This document shows, in pieces, positions 9,480 to 22,044 of a stretch of 64,000 bases of DNA (the stretch's first letter is position 1; every line of letters begins with the position of its first letter). A model generated the notes under the pieces. That model saw only the letters and a list, made by a program, of their open reading frames with translations. It had not been told where the DNA came from and ran no database searches. Source of the DNA: an uncultured Actinomycetes bacterium. Its GTDB lineage: Bacteria; Actinomycetota; CADDZG01; WHSQ01. The position numbers and the translations under genes were made by a program. The DNA is taken from assembly GCA_937863385.1 (NCBI GenBank), contig CALMBW010000007.1, positions 35,491 to 99,490 on the forward strand, in the 5' to 3' direction.

Positions 9480-10286
9480 TTAGGCGCCGCCGCAGCGATC
9501 AAGGAAGTCTCGGATCATCTCGTTGACCTCGCCCATCTCTTCGATCATGCAGCCGTGCCCGGTCTCGAAAGAGCGGAATTCGGCCTGAGGGATAGCGGTC
9601 GCGATCTCTTGAGAAGCGAAGTAGGGGACCATGATGTCCTGCTTTCCGCCGAAGACAAGGGTGGGGCAGGAAATCTTAGGTAAGTGCTCCAAGACATCGT
9701 GCTTGTGGATCGCTTCGCTTTGGGCGAGAAGGGTCTCTGGGGCTGCGGGTTCCGGAGCGCCCGGCCCCATGAAAGAGGCGAGCATCCGGTCGAGGTTGTC
9801 TTGGCCGATCTCGAAGAAGTGTGGAGTGAACATCCACAGCATGGCCGCCTCCATGAAGCGCTCCGAGGATACGGTTCGCATCAACTCTTCGGCCAGCGCC
9901 TGCCGACGGCGCATGTATTCGATCGGCCGGGCAAAGGTGATGCCGAGGATCAATGCCTCGACCCTGTCCGGATGGTCCACGACCACCCGTTGGGCGATGG
10001 CGCCGCCCATCGAGACGCCGAACACCGCGGCCTTGGGGATCTCCAGATGGTCCAGCAGCCGGATGACGTCTGCGGCCATCTCGTCGATCGATGATGGGAT
10101 GGGTCCTTCGGTGCGCCCGGTCCCGCGGTTGTCGAAGGTGATGAATCGATTGCGTTCGGCGACCGCAGGTACCTGTGCCGCCCAGAATCGCTGGTCGAGG
10201 CCGAAGCCCATTATCCCGACCACGGGGGGACCGTTGCCATAGCTGCGGTAGTGGATGCGGGCGTCTGATAGCTCTGCGAATGGCAT
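9480..10286 (-). CDS. alpha/beta hydrolase
   Basis: A 268-residue alpha/beta-hydrolase-fold protein. The nucleophile elbow is 'FGVSMGGAIAQ' and the oxyanion-hole region is 'VVGIMGFGLDQ'. 'FDNRGTGRTEGP' and the terminal catalytic His region 'FETGHGCMIEE' are also visible. This pattern matches the 3-oxoadipate enol-lactonase / epoxide hydrolase-like branch. The substrate cannot be deduced. It stands alone on the minus strand and is divergent from the DUF3499 gene. The start at 10286 gives the usual family length. Confidence 0.88.
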   Translation of the reverse strand: MPFAELSDARIHYRSYGNGPPVVGIMGFGLDQRFWAAQVPAVAERNRFITFDNRGTGRTEGPIPSSIDEMAADVIRLLDHLEIPKAAVFGVSMGGAIAQRVVVDHPDRVEALILGITFARPIEYMRRRQALAEELMRTVSSERFMEAAMLWMFTPHFFEIGQDNLDRMLASFMGPGAPEPAAPETLLAQSEAIHKHDVLEHLPKISCPTLVFGGKQDIMVPYFASQEIATAIPQAEFRSFETGHGCMIEEMGEVNEMIRDFLDRCGGA

Positions 10287-10397
10287 CGGGGAACCCTAGT
10301 GCCCCGCACCTCCCACTTGGAACATCCCACCTTGGAACACGCCGATACCCGGTCTAAGCACGGAGGGCCTTAGGGAGAACGAACGCACATATCCGGC

Positions 10398-10760
10398 ATG
10401 TCCAAGACGGGGTGTCTTAGTCTGCGCCTCGTGAGTCTCTGTTCGAAGCCGGGGTGTGCGGGTGCCGCTGCAGCGGTGCTCTCATACGAATACGCCTCAT
10501 CCCGGGCGGTTCTAGAAGATCCCGCGGGCATGGGGGTCGATCCCCACCTCTACGTGCTCTGTGCCCGGTGTGCGGACAAGCTTGTCCCTCCGAGGGGCTG
10601 GGAGTTGGTTGACCGTCGTAGCAAGCCCCCGCTGTTCCTGCCCCGTGATCCCGCAACGACGACGGTCGAAGTCGTAGACGTGATCGGCGAAGATCACCGC
10701 GCTGAAGCCGAGCCCGAGCGCCGCAGCTCTCGCCAGCTCTTCTTCGGGCACTCAGCCTGA
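10398..10760 (+). CDS. DUF3499 family protein
   Basis: A 120-residue protein with 'CSKPGC', 'LSYEYASSRAVL' and 'LCARCADKLVPPRGWE'. This is the conserved pattern of the actinobacterial DUF3499 family, with two CxxxC/CxxC pairs suggesting a metal-binding knuckle. Its function is unknown. A GTG at 10431 just before 'SLCSKPGC' is an equally good start, since family members usually begin close to this motif and neither start has a strong ribosome site. It is separated by one base from the next small Cys-containing gene, so the two are likely co-transcribed. Confidence 0.8.
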   Translation: MSKTGCLSLRLVSLCSKPGCAGAAAAVLSYEYASSRAVLEDPAGMGVDPHLYVLCARCADKLVPPRGWELVDRRSKPPLFLPRDPATTTVEVVDVIGEDHRAEAEPERRSSRQLFFGHSA

Positions 10761-10761
10761 G

Positions 10762-11067
10762 ATGGCCATGGTCAACGAGAAGCGACTCCTCACCGAGCTG
10801 CGCAAGCTCGACCGTCACGGTCTGCGCAGGGTGCTGATCTTCGTCCGGGGGCTTCTCATGGCCCTCGGCGATCAAGAGGCAGCTCAACCTCAGCAGGGAG
10901 ACCCCGAGGTCACCTACAGACTCGAGACCGTGAAGTGCGGCAAGCCGAACTGTCGCTCTTGCCCCCACGGCCCCTACTGGTACGCCTACTACCGCGAAGG
11001 CACCAAGCTGAAGTCCCGTTACATCGGACGAGAGCTCCCCGAGGATGTCCGCGACGTCCTAAGGTAA
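10762..11067 (+). CDS. small protein with CGxxxC-xC-HGPYWY motif (DUF6788-like)
   Basis: A 101-residue protein. The first half is a charged helical region. The second half holds 'VKCGKPNCRSCPHGPYWYAYYREG', which I recognise as the small Cys-rich HGPYWY module seen in many bacterial and mobile-element proteins (DUF6788-like). Three cysteines and a histidine could bind zinc. I do not know its function. It follows the DUF3499 gene directly, and a Zn-ribbon protein gene lies about 100 bases downstream, giving a cluster of three small metal-binding-type proteins. Confidence 0.65.
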   Translation: MAMVNEKRLLTELRKLDRHGLRRVLIFVRGLLMALGDQEAAQPQQGDPEVTYRLETVKCGKPNCRSCPHGPYWYAYYREGTKLKSRYIGRELPEDVRDVLR

Positions 11068-11174
11068 CTAGTCCAACCGGTCCCTTCAAAGGAGTCGTTC
11101 GTACGTGATGCCGGTTGCTCCTCTTGTCGATACTCCTCCTAGGGAAACGAAGAACGAGCCTTGGGAGGCCGATC

Positions 11175-11360
11175 ATGCTTTGTCCGAGCTGTGCAGGTGA
11201 AAACACCACCCAGATCCAGATCCGACTGAAGAGCGAGGAATCGGTCCGTTTCTTCTCGTGCCGCACCTGCGAGCACAAGTGGTGGAAGTACGAAGGCGAG
11301 TCGATCGCCCTTGATGACGTCCTCAGCCTGACCGCAGAGAAGCAACCCGCCCGCACCTAG
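11175..11360 (+). CDS. small zinc-ribbon protein (TFIIS C-terminal-like)
   Basis: A 61-residue protein starting at ATG 11175. Homology to a zinc ribbon begins at the second residue: 'CPSC' and 'CRTCEHKWWKY' separated by about 27 residues. This spacing and the aromatic tail resemble the TFIIS/RPB9 C-terminal ribbon, including 'TTQIQIRLKSEE'. Such stand-alone ribbons may touch RNA polymerase or nucleic acid, but no role is shown here. A longer frame from 11115 would add an unrelated leader. A strong palindromic terminator follows 17 bases after the stop. Confidence 0.7.
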   Translation: MLCPSCAGENTTQIQIRLKSEESVRFFSCRTCEHKWWKYEGESIALDDVLSLTAEKQPART

Positions 11361-11376
11361 ACCCGACCCCCATGTA

Positions 11377-11416
11377 GCAACGAGAAAGGGCCCCCCTGGG
11401 GGCCCTTTCTCGTTGC
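11377..11416. terminator. perfect 19-bp-stem bidirectional terminator
   Basis: Two 19-base arms (11377-11395 and 11398-11416) are exact reverse complements around a two-base centre. Each arm is A/T-rich outside and G/C-rich inside, so either strand would give a hairpin followed by U-containing sequence. It sits between convergent genes (zinc ribbon and GNAT) and most likely ends both transcripts. Confidence 0.88.
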
Positions 11417-11539
11417 GTTAGGTGCGGGTGCCGCGGCCCCAAAAGGCCGTCGTTCCGGCAACAGGTGCCAGTTGAGGGGGTCGTGCCGGTCCGTCACCCC
11501 AGGACCGAGATCGACTCAGCCGAGGGGAGCACTCGGGTT

Positions 11540-12244
11540 TCATGGCCGCGACACCCGCTTCCTGAAGAGATTATCTGCCTGCTTGTTCCCCTTGTATAGA
11601 CCCATGTGGGCCATCTTTGACCCATCTACCCGGAGCCTCCCCAAACGTCTCCTATAGGAGATGCGGAACCGTTCTTCGAAGCCTGCCTTGCCGATCGCCC
11701 TTCTCGAAGGCTCGTTGTGCGCCTCTACGGCAACCCAGGCCTGATCGACGGCCTTGGACTTCAGCCCGGTCACTATCCCGGCCAGGGCGAATGGATAGAT
11801 GCCTCTGCCCCGGCTGTCGTCTCTCGTGAAGGACTCGTAGATGTATGCCCCACCGGGTGGAGGGCAGAGATACCCGTCTACCTCCCGGGTCCATGCACCC
11901 GATGTGGTTACCCACGAGGCGTGCACCAACCTGCCTTCGGCGACCACCAACAGACACCAGACGTCATCGGCTAAGCGTGAACTGAAGGAGGCGGCGGAGT
12001 CGCTGCCGATGTCGCGCGCGTAGGCCTCGGCGTGAGAGTCATCGGCCCAAACCAGATCCAGATCGTCACGATCGACTTCTAGGCGTTCTGTGGGCCTAAA
12101 GAACAAGATCAGCTCGTCTTCCGATCTCACCCATTGCTGGAGACGTTGTCTCGCCAGGGTCAGGACTTCCTTAGGCCCTCGGGTTCTGATCCGAGTGAGC
12201 ACGCGCGACAACCGCAACAACACGGGGGGCCTCAGATCCGGCAT
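11540..12244 (-). CDS. GNAT-family N-acetyltransferase
   Basis: A 234-residue protein. The C-terminal half has the acetyl-CoA-binding pattern 'DDSRGRGIYPFALAGIV' followed by 'VEAHNEPSRRAIGKAGFEE', typical of the GNAT fold. The N-terminal 90 residues are charged and unlike the core; they may recognise the substrate. The substrate is unknown. It lies 11 bases downstream of whiB on the same strand but seems to have its own start context. The gene ends near the bidirectional hairpin at 11377-11416. Confidence 0.75.
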   Translation of the reverse strand: MPDLRPPVLLRLSRVLTRIRTRGPKEVLTLARQRLQQWVRSEDELILFFRPTERLEVDRDDLDLVWADDSHAEAYARDIGSDSAASFSSRLADDVWCLLVVAEGRLVHASWVTTSGAWTREVDGYLCPPPGGAYIYESFTRDDSRGRGIYPFALAGIVTGLKSKAVDQAWVAVEAHNEPSRRAIGKAGFEERFRISYRRRLGRLRVDGSKMAHMGLYKGNKQADNLFRKRVSRP

Positions 12245-12255
12245 CGCCGCGAGGG

Positions 12256-12546
12256 CTATATGGAAAGAGCGCTGCGGTTCTTGAGCGCCCGCTTATAGGC
12301 CTTCAGCTCAACTTCGGTGAGCCCGCCCCAGATCCCATACGACTCGTTGGCTGCAAGGGCGTAGTCCAGGCACTCTTCCTTGACCAAGCAGCCGGAGCAG
12401 ATCAACTTCGCCCGGTCCTCGCGGTTGCGTCGTTCCCCGGGCGGCTCGAGGTCATCGAAACCGAAGAAGAGGGTTGCCGGATGCTTCAAGCAGGCAGCCG
12501 TATCCCGCCAGGTGAACTCCTCGAGTAGCTGCGTCTCGTTGATCAT
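12256..12546 (-). CDS. WhiB-family [4Fe-4S] transcriptional regulator
   Basis: A 96-residue protein with four conserved cysteines (about C19, C50, C53, C59) for a redox- or NO-sensitive iron-sulfur cluster, followed by the family turn 'GIWGG' and a basic C-terminal tail for DNA or sigma-factor contact. WhiB proteins are confined to Actinomycetota and their phages and usually act by binding region 4 of the primary sigma factor. The ATG at 12546 is chosen; a GTG at 12594 would add 16 residues. It is divergent from manB with about 100 bases between starts, so regulation of that promoter is possible. Confidence 0.93.
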   Translation of the reverse strand: MINETQLLEEFTWRDTAACLKHPATLFFGFDDLEPPGERRNREDRAKLICSGCLVKEECLDYALAANESYGIWGGLTEVELKAYKRALKNRSALSI

Positions 12547-12650
12547 GTTGTGAATGGTCACAGCAGTTGCGCGTTTGGTCAATGTTGTTTTCACAGGTTT
12601 TCAACATCGACCGTGGGCCGGGGGTTCGGGCGACGCTAGGATGCCCGGCG

Positions 12651-14012
12651 ATGAAGGACTTGAACAAGATCTTCAAGGCGTACGACATACGTGGCATCTA
12701 CCCGGACGAACTGGACACCGATGTCGCACGACGTATCGGGTGGGCGTTCGTTAGCTTCACAGGTGCCGAACGTATCGTCGTGGGCCGAGACATGCGGCCG
12801 TCGTCGCCTGCTCTCGTTGGTGCTTTTTCCGCCGGCGCGGTGGCTGCGGGCGCCAAGGTCGTCGACCTAGGCGAGGTGTCCACCGATGCTCTCTACTTCG
12901 CTTCGGGCAAGCTCGACCTGCCCGGGGTGATGTTCACCGCCTCGCACAATCCGGCTCGCTACAACGGTCTGAAGATGTGTCGCGAGAAGGCAACTCCGAT
13001 CGGGTCGGACTCCGGGATGGAGGAGATCCGCCGGCTAGCCATGACCGACGAAGCGGCAGGCCCGGCCAACGCCCCCGGTGAGCCCGATGTCGAGATCCAC
13101 GACATCCTGGCCGAGTACGCGAAGCACTGCCGGTCGTTCATCGATGTCTCCTCACTTACGCAACTCAAGGTCGCGATCGATGCGGGTAACGGTATGGCGG
13201 GCAAGACGGTGCCGGAGGTTTTCGAGGCCTTACCGGTAACGGTCATCCCTTTGTACTTCGAACTTGACGGCACCTTCCCCAATCATCCGGCGAACCCGAT
13301 CGAGGCCGAGAACCTCGTCGACCTTCAAGAAACGGTCCTCGAAGAACGATGCGACATCGGTATCGCATTCGATGGGGACGCCGACCGGATGTTCATCGTG
13401 GACGAGAAAGGCGACACGGTCTCGGGGTCGATCACCACGGCGCTTATCGCCGAGCGGGTCTTACGCAAGAACCCGGGCAGTTCGATCCTCTACAACCTCA
13501 TCTGCTCGTGGGCAGTACCAGAAGTGGTGACGGAGAACGGTGGTCGGCCCATCCGAACGAGGGTGGGGCACTCGTTCATCAAGCAGATCATGGCCGAGAC
13601 CGGCGCCATATTCGGCGGCGAGCACTCGGCTCACTATTACTTCCGAGACAACTTCCGGGCGGACTCGGGCATGATCGCCGCGCTGTTCGTGCTCGAAGCA
13701 CTCTCATCTTTCGAAGGGCCTTTGTCGGAGATGCTGGAGCCCTACGACCGCTACTTCCAGAGTGGCGAGATCAACTCGGAGGTGGGTGACCAAGCAGCGG
13801 TCATCGATCAACTGAAGGCCAACTATGCCGACGGGAAACAAGACCTTAGCGACGGGCTTACGGTTGAGTACGAGCAGTGGTGGTTCAACTGCCGGGCAAG
13901 TAACACCGAGCCACTATTGCGCCTGAACCTTGAAGCTAGAACCGAAGATCTGATGGTCGCCAAACGAGATGAAGTCCTTGGCGTCATCCGAGGAGGCAAA
14001 GTTGGCACTTGA
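12651..14012 (+). CDS. manB: phosphomannomutase / phosphoglucomutase
   Basis: A 453-residue alpha-D-phosphohexomutase. The active-site serine loop is 'TASHNPARYNGLK' (about S98), the metal loop is 'DGDADRM', and the sugar-binding loop is 'GGEHSAHYYF'. It interconverts the 1- and 6-phosphates of mannose or glucose, feeding GDP-mannose and cell-envelope glycans. The start at 12651 is where family homology begins ('IFKAYDIRG'). It overlaps the Trm112-like gene by 11 bases and is followed by a phosphoglucose/phosphomannose isomerase, so the three likely form an operon for mannose-phosphate supply. Confidence 0.94.
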   Translation: MKDLNKIFKAYDIRGIYPDELDTDVARRIGWAFVSFTGAERIVVGRDMRPSSPALVGAFSAGAVAAGAKVVDLGEVSTDALYFASGKLDLPGVMFTASHNPARYNGLKMCREKATPIGSDSGMEEIRRLAMTDEAAGPANAPGEPDVEIHDILAEYAKHCRSFIDVSSLTQLKVAIDAGNGMAGKTVPEVFEALPVTVIPLYFELDGTFPNHPANPIEAENLVDLQETVLEERCDIGIAFDGDADRMFIVDEKGDTVSGSITTALIAERVLRKNPGSSILYNLICSWAVPEVVTENGGRPIRTRVGHSFIKQIMAETGAIFGGEHSAHYYFRDNFRADSGMIAALFVLEALSSFEGPLSEMLEPYDRYFQSGEINSEVGDQAAVIDQLKANYADGKQDLSDGLTVEYEQWWFNCRASNTEPLLRLNLEARTEDLMVAKRDEVLGVIRGGKVGT

Positions 14013-14168
14013 TCCGAAGTTGCTGGAGATCCTTGCATGTCCGAATTGCAGGGGCGATGTGGAATACATCGAGAGCGAAAACGTCATCGTCTGCCGGGGC
14101 GAATGCCACTACAGATACCCCGTTCGGGATGACATCCCCGTGATGCTCATCGATGAGGCCGAGAAGCC

Positions 14169-14172
<4 letters not shown>
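14002..14172 (+). CDS. Trm112-family small zinc-binding protein
   Basis: A 56-residue protein: 'LLEILACPNCRGDVEYIE', then a second pair around 'VCRGECHYRYPVRDDIPVML'. This is the bacterial Trm112/YcaR form. Eukaryotic Trm112 activates several methyltransferases; bacterial homologues have no settled role. The start is taken as TTG at 14002 because AGGAGG (13991-13996) lies five bases upstream; the ATG at 13969 has no such site. It overlaps both neighbours, a position between manB and the isomerase that is common in Actinomycetota. Confidence 0.85.
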
Positions 14173-16527
<2,355 letters not shown>

Positions 16528-16600
16528 GGGCTCCGTTTCACCCGGGTGAGGTCCGCGCTGATCTCACTTAGATGTCACAGGTCGCCGCTAGCGTCGCCGG

Positions 16601-17197
16601 ATGCTCGTGGATGTTCTCGGTGTCAGATGTGTCGGGTGCAGGGCTTTCGGCCCGGCCCTTTGCCGGACATGCTCGAGCGGACTTGAAGCGGCTCCACCAG
16701 GCAAGGCGGTGATCGGCGCAGATGCGACCATCGCTGCGTTCGCCTACCGGGGGCTTGCTCGAGCTCTGGTCTTGGACCTGAAACTGAAACGGCAACGTCC
16801 GATGGCCCTCCCGTTGGCCGAAGGGATGGCTCAGGCCATCTGGCGACATGGTTGCACCGCGGACGTGATCACCTGGGTTCCGGCCCGCCTCGGCGATCGC
16901 ATCGATCGTGGTTTCGATCACGCCAAAGTCCTCGCCAAGGGCGTCTCGCGCCGCTTGGGGCTATCCACCCGGGCTCTGCTGGCCAGAGGGGCCAGCCGCC
17001 CCGACCAGTCCCAGTTGAGCAGGGCAGCCCGGTTCGGGAACCTCAAGGGCGCCTTCCTCGGCCTGCCTGCAGAGGGCCTGCGGGTGCTCCTGGTCGACGA
17101 CCTCATCACCACCGGCGCTACCGCCGGGGCCTGCGCGGCCGTCCTGAAGGACCAGGGGGCAGCGTCGGTTGAGGTCATAGCCGCCTGCCGGGCTTAA
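16601..17197 (+). CDS. comF: ComF-family phosphoribosyltransferase-like protein
   Basis: A 198-residue protein with an N-terminal zinc knuckle ('CVGC...LCRTC') and a C-terminal phosphoribosyltransferase fold whose PRPP loop reads 'VLLVDDLITTGATAGAC'. ComF proteins are associated with DNA uptake in some bacteria, but their role in Actinomycetota is not established. It lies in the common comF-to-secA neighbourhood; the hibernation-factor gene (hpf) often found between them is absent here. It has its own leader and no overlap with ahcY. Confidence 0.85.
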   Translation: MLVDVLGVRCVGCRAFGPALCRTCSSGLEAAPPGKAVIGADATIAAFAYRGLARALVLDLKLKRQRPMALPLAEGMAQAIWRHGCTADVITWVPARLGDRIDRGFDHAKVLAKGVSRRLGLSTRALLARGASRPDQSQLSRAARFGNLKGAFLGLPAEGLRVLLVDDLITTGATAGACAAVLKDQGAASVEVIAACRA

Positions 17198-17339
17198 CCA
17201 GAGAACCCTGGTTTCCGATACTTCAATGCCTATGCTGGACAGGCCCGAAGTGCCTAAGCATGATTGCCTATGCAAATCGGGCCAGTCTTGCCTCTAGACT
17301 TCTGTCCGGATAATCCCATCTGAGAGGGGACCTGAAAGC

Positions 17340-18029
17340 ATGTCGAAGGCGGAAGCTCCAAAGAGCACCGAGGCGGTACGGGTGCTCATCGTCGATGACC
17401 ACGCCCTGTTCCGCCGCGGCCTTCAGATGGTTCTCGAAGGGGAATCCGACATCGACGTGGTAGGCGAGGCCAGCGACGGTCACGAAGCCGTCGAGCGTGC
17501 CGAGAAGACGACCCCGGACGTGGTCCTGATGGACGTGCGGATGCCCAAGCGATCCGGCATCGAGGCGACCCGGGCGATCAAGGAAGTTCTGCCATCGGCC
17601 AAGATCTTGATGCTGACCATCTCCGATGAGGAGGCCGACCTGTACGAGGCGATCAAGGCGGGTGCCTCTGGTTACCTCCTCAAAGAGATCTCGATCGAAG
17701 AGGTGGCCAATGCCGTGCGTGAGGTTCAGCAGGGCAAGTCCCTGATATCTCCCTCCATGGCATCCAAACTCCTCAATGAGTTCGCTGCGATGGTTAAGCG
17801 CCGAGACGAGCGCACGAACATCCCCGGCCCCCGCCTGACCGACCGCGAGCTGGAGGTGCTCAAGCTCGTCGCCAAGGGCATGAACAACCGGGACATCGGG
17901 GCCGAGCTGTTCATCTCCGAGAACACCGTCAAGAACCACGTACGAAACATCCTCGAGAAGCTGCATCTGCACTCCCGCATGGAGGCCGTCGTCTACGCGG
18001 TCCGAGAGAAGCTGCTCGACATCAAGTAG
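17340..18029 (+). CDS. LuxR/NarL-type response regulator
   Basis: A 229-residue two-domain regulator. The receiver domain (about residues 15-130) has the acidic pair in 'VLIVDDHALFRRG', the phospho-acceptor in 'VVLMDVRMP' and a conserved Lys in 'LLKEIS'. The LuxR helix-turn-helix at about 160-225 has 'LTDRELEVLKLVAKGMNNRDI' and 'SENTVKNHVRNIL'. No histidine kinase gene is adjacent, so the partner is elsewhere or absent. A 142-base upstream gap provides room for its own promoter. secA follows after 55 bases. Confidence 0.92.
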   Translation: MSKAEAPKSTEAVRVLIVDDHALFRRGLQMVLEGESDIDVVGEASDGHEAVERAEKTTPDVVLMDVRMPKRSGIEATRAIKEVLPSAKILMLTISDEEADLYEAIKAGASGYLLKEISIEEVANAVREVQQGKSLISPSMASKLLNEFAAMVKRRDERTNIPGPRLTDRELEVLKLVAKGMNNRDIGAELFISENTVKNHVRNILEKLHLHSRMEAVVYAVREKLLDIK

Positions 18030-18084
18030 CGCCGGGCCCGGCGGCACGTCACGCATCGCAGGCGGCGTGGGATGATTGGGCGCT

Positions 18085-20820
<2,736 letters not shown>

Positions 20821-20893
20821 CTGCGACAGATCTCCCTTCAGGGGTACGAGCTAGTGCGTTCCGTCGTCGGTTTGGCCGAATCTCTCACTCTAA

Positions 20894-20961
20894 GTAGTCA
20901 AATCACTACGTTTAGATAACTAGTTAGCAGGGAAATCACTCTGTGGCACGTAGTAACTACG
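20894..20961. promoter_or_regulatory. cluster of palindromes upstream of the LPFTG surface protein gene
   Basis: Three short inverted repeats lie in 68 bases: GTAGT-N6-ACTAC (20894-20909), TAACTAGTTA (20917-20926) and CGTAGT-A-ACTACG (20949-20961). AAATCACT is also repeated directly at 20900 and 20933. The segment is AT-rich compared with its surroundings and lies 38 bases before the start codon. It could be a promoter with paired operator sites; the regulator is unknown. Confidence 0.45.
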
Positions 20962-20998
20962 CAGCGGATGCGACGACCTAGCCAAGGAGTGATCCAAG

Positions 20999-21967
20999 AT
21001 GCGACGCAACACCCTGATCTCCATGATCTTCAGCACCATCCTGGTACTTGCTCTGACTATCGCCCCGGCCGCCATGGCCCATCACAAAGATGCTCACGAG
21101 GGTGGACCCAAGAAAGCGGACGAGCAGGCCGATGAGAGCGCCGACACCGGTTCCGATGAGGGATCCCAAGAGTCTGATGATTCCGACGAGGACGAGAAGT
21201 CGAACAACGGCAATGCCTACGGTCACGACAAGGACAAGGGCAACAACGACAAGAAGAACGATGGGGTAGACGACAAGGGCAAGGACGGCGACGAGCCGTA
21301 CAGCGATGGCGCTCCCGGCAACAACGGAACGATCAAGATCGACGGCGAGCCCTACGACACCTCCAAGGGCCAGGAAGCTCACGTCGGATGTGATTTCCGG
21401 GTGCTCTACTGGGGCTTCGATGAGGGCGATGACCTTCAGTCTGTCCTGACCTTCACCGCTCAAGCGCCTACCGCCGGAGACTTCGAGTTCACCGACACGA
21501 TCACCCTGGGCGAGGGCGAGCCCGACGTCGCAGGTCCCTACAACCTGGTGGACGAGCTTGTCGCGGCCGGCATCAAGCCGCACCCGCAACAGGGTTGGCA
21601 CATCAGGCTCACCACCAACACCGAGTATGCCCAGGGCGCCGACACCAAGCACAAGGTCTTCTGGATCAAGTGCGATGAAACCGCAGTTGCTCCGGTGGCC
21701 GAGGTCGAGGAGGAAACCCAATCGGCTGGTGGCTTCGATGCCTCTGCCGGCAGGGGCGGCGGGAGTGAGGTGCTGGGCAGCACCCTTACAGCGGGGGAAG
21801 ACTCCGCTTCGGCGCAGCGCGATGCTCAGGTGGCTGCAGGCGGCGCGAACGCCGAGACGGCTGCCGGAGTGCTTCCGTTCACGGGGATGCAGTTGATGAC
21901 CTTGCTTGCGATCGCTGCCGGACTTATCGCAGCAGGTTTCCTGTTCACGAGGCTTCGCCGCAACTAG
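20999..21967 (+). CDS. secreted, cell-wall-anchored acidic protein with LPFTG sortase signal
   Basis: A 322-residue protein with a signal peptide (about residues 1-27, ending 'APAAMAHH') and a very acidic, Asp/Glu/Lys/Gly-rich low-complexity stretch (about 28-110). A folded middle region (about 115-225) follows, with 'VGCDFRVLYWGFDEGD' and a later single Cys that could pair with the first. Then come a Ser/Gly/Ala linker and a C-terminal 'LPFTG', membrane helix and 'RLRRN' tail. The last part is a classical sortase substrate, so the protein should be linked to peptidoglycan. The central domain is not recognised. A hairpin terminator follows. Confidence 0.85.
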   Translation: MRRNTLISMIFSTILVLALTIAPAAMAHHKDAHEGGPKKADEQADESADTGSDEGSQESDDSDEDEKSNNGNAYGHDKDKGNNDKKNDGVDDKGKDGDEPYSDGAPGNNGTIKIDGEPYDTSKGQEAHVGCDFRVLYWGFDEGDDLQSVLTFTAQAPTAGDFEFTDTITLGEGEPDVAGPYNLVDELVAAGIKPHPQQGWHIRLTTNTEYAQGADTKHKVFWIKCDETAVAPVAEVEEETQSAGGFDASAGRGGGSEVLGSTLTAGEDSASAQRDAQVAAGGANAETAAGVLPFTGMQLMTLLAIAAGLIAAGFLFTRLRRN

Positions 21968-21990
21968 AACTCCAGACGGGGAGCGAACAA

Positions 21991-22018
21991 GAAGGGGCCG
22001 GCGATAGCCGGCCCCTTC
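21991..22018 (+). terminator. terminator after the LPFTG protein gene
   Basis: A perfect 12-base stem (21991-22002 with 22007-22018) closes a GATA loop and is followed by GTTCTTT. This is a typical intrinsic terminator on the plus strand, between convergent genes. Confidence 0.85.
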
Positions 22019-22044
22019 GTTCTTTCACGGGCGTCTCCGTGCGG

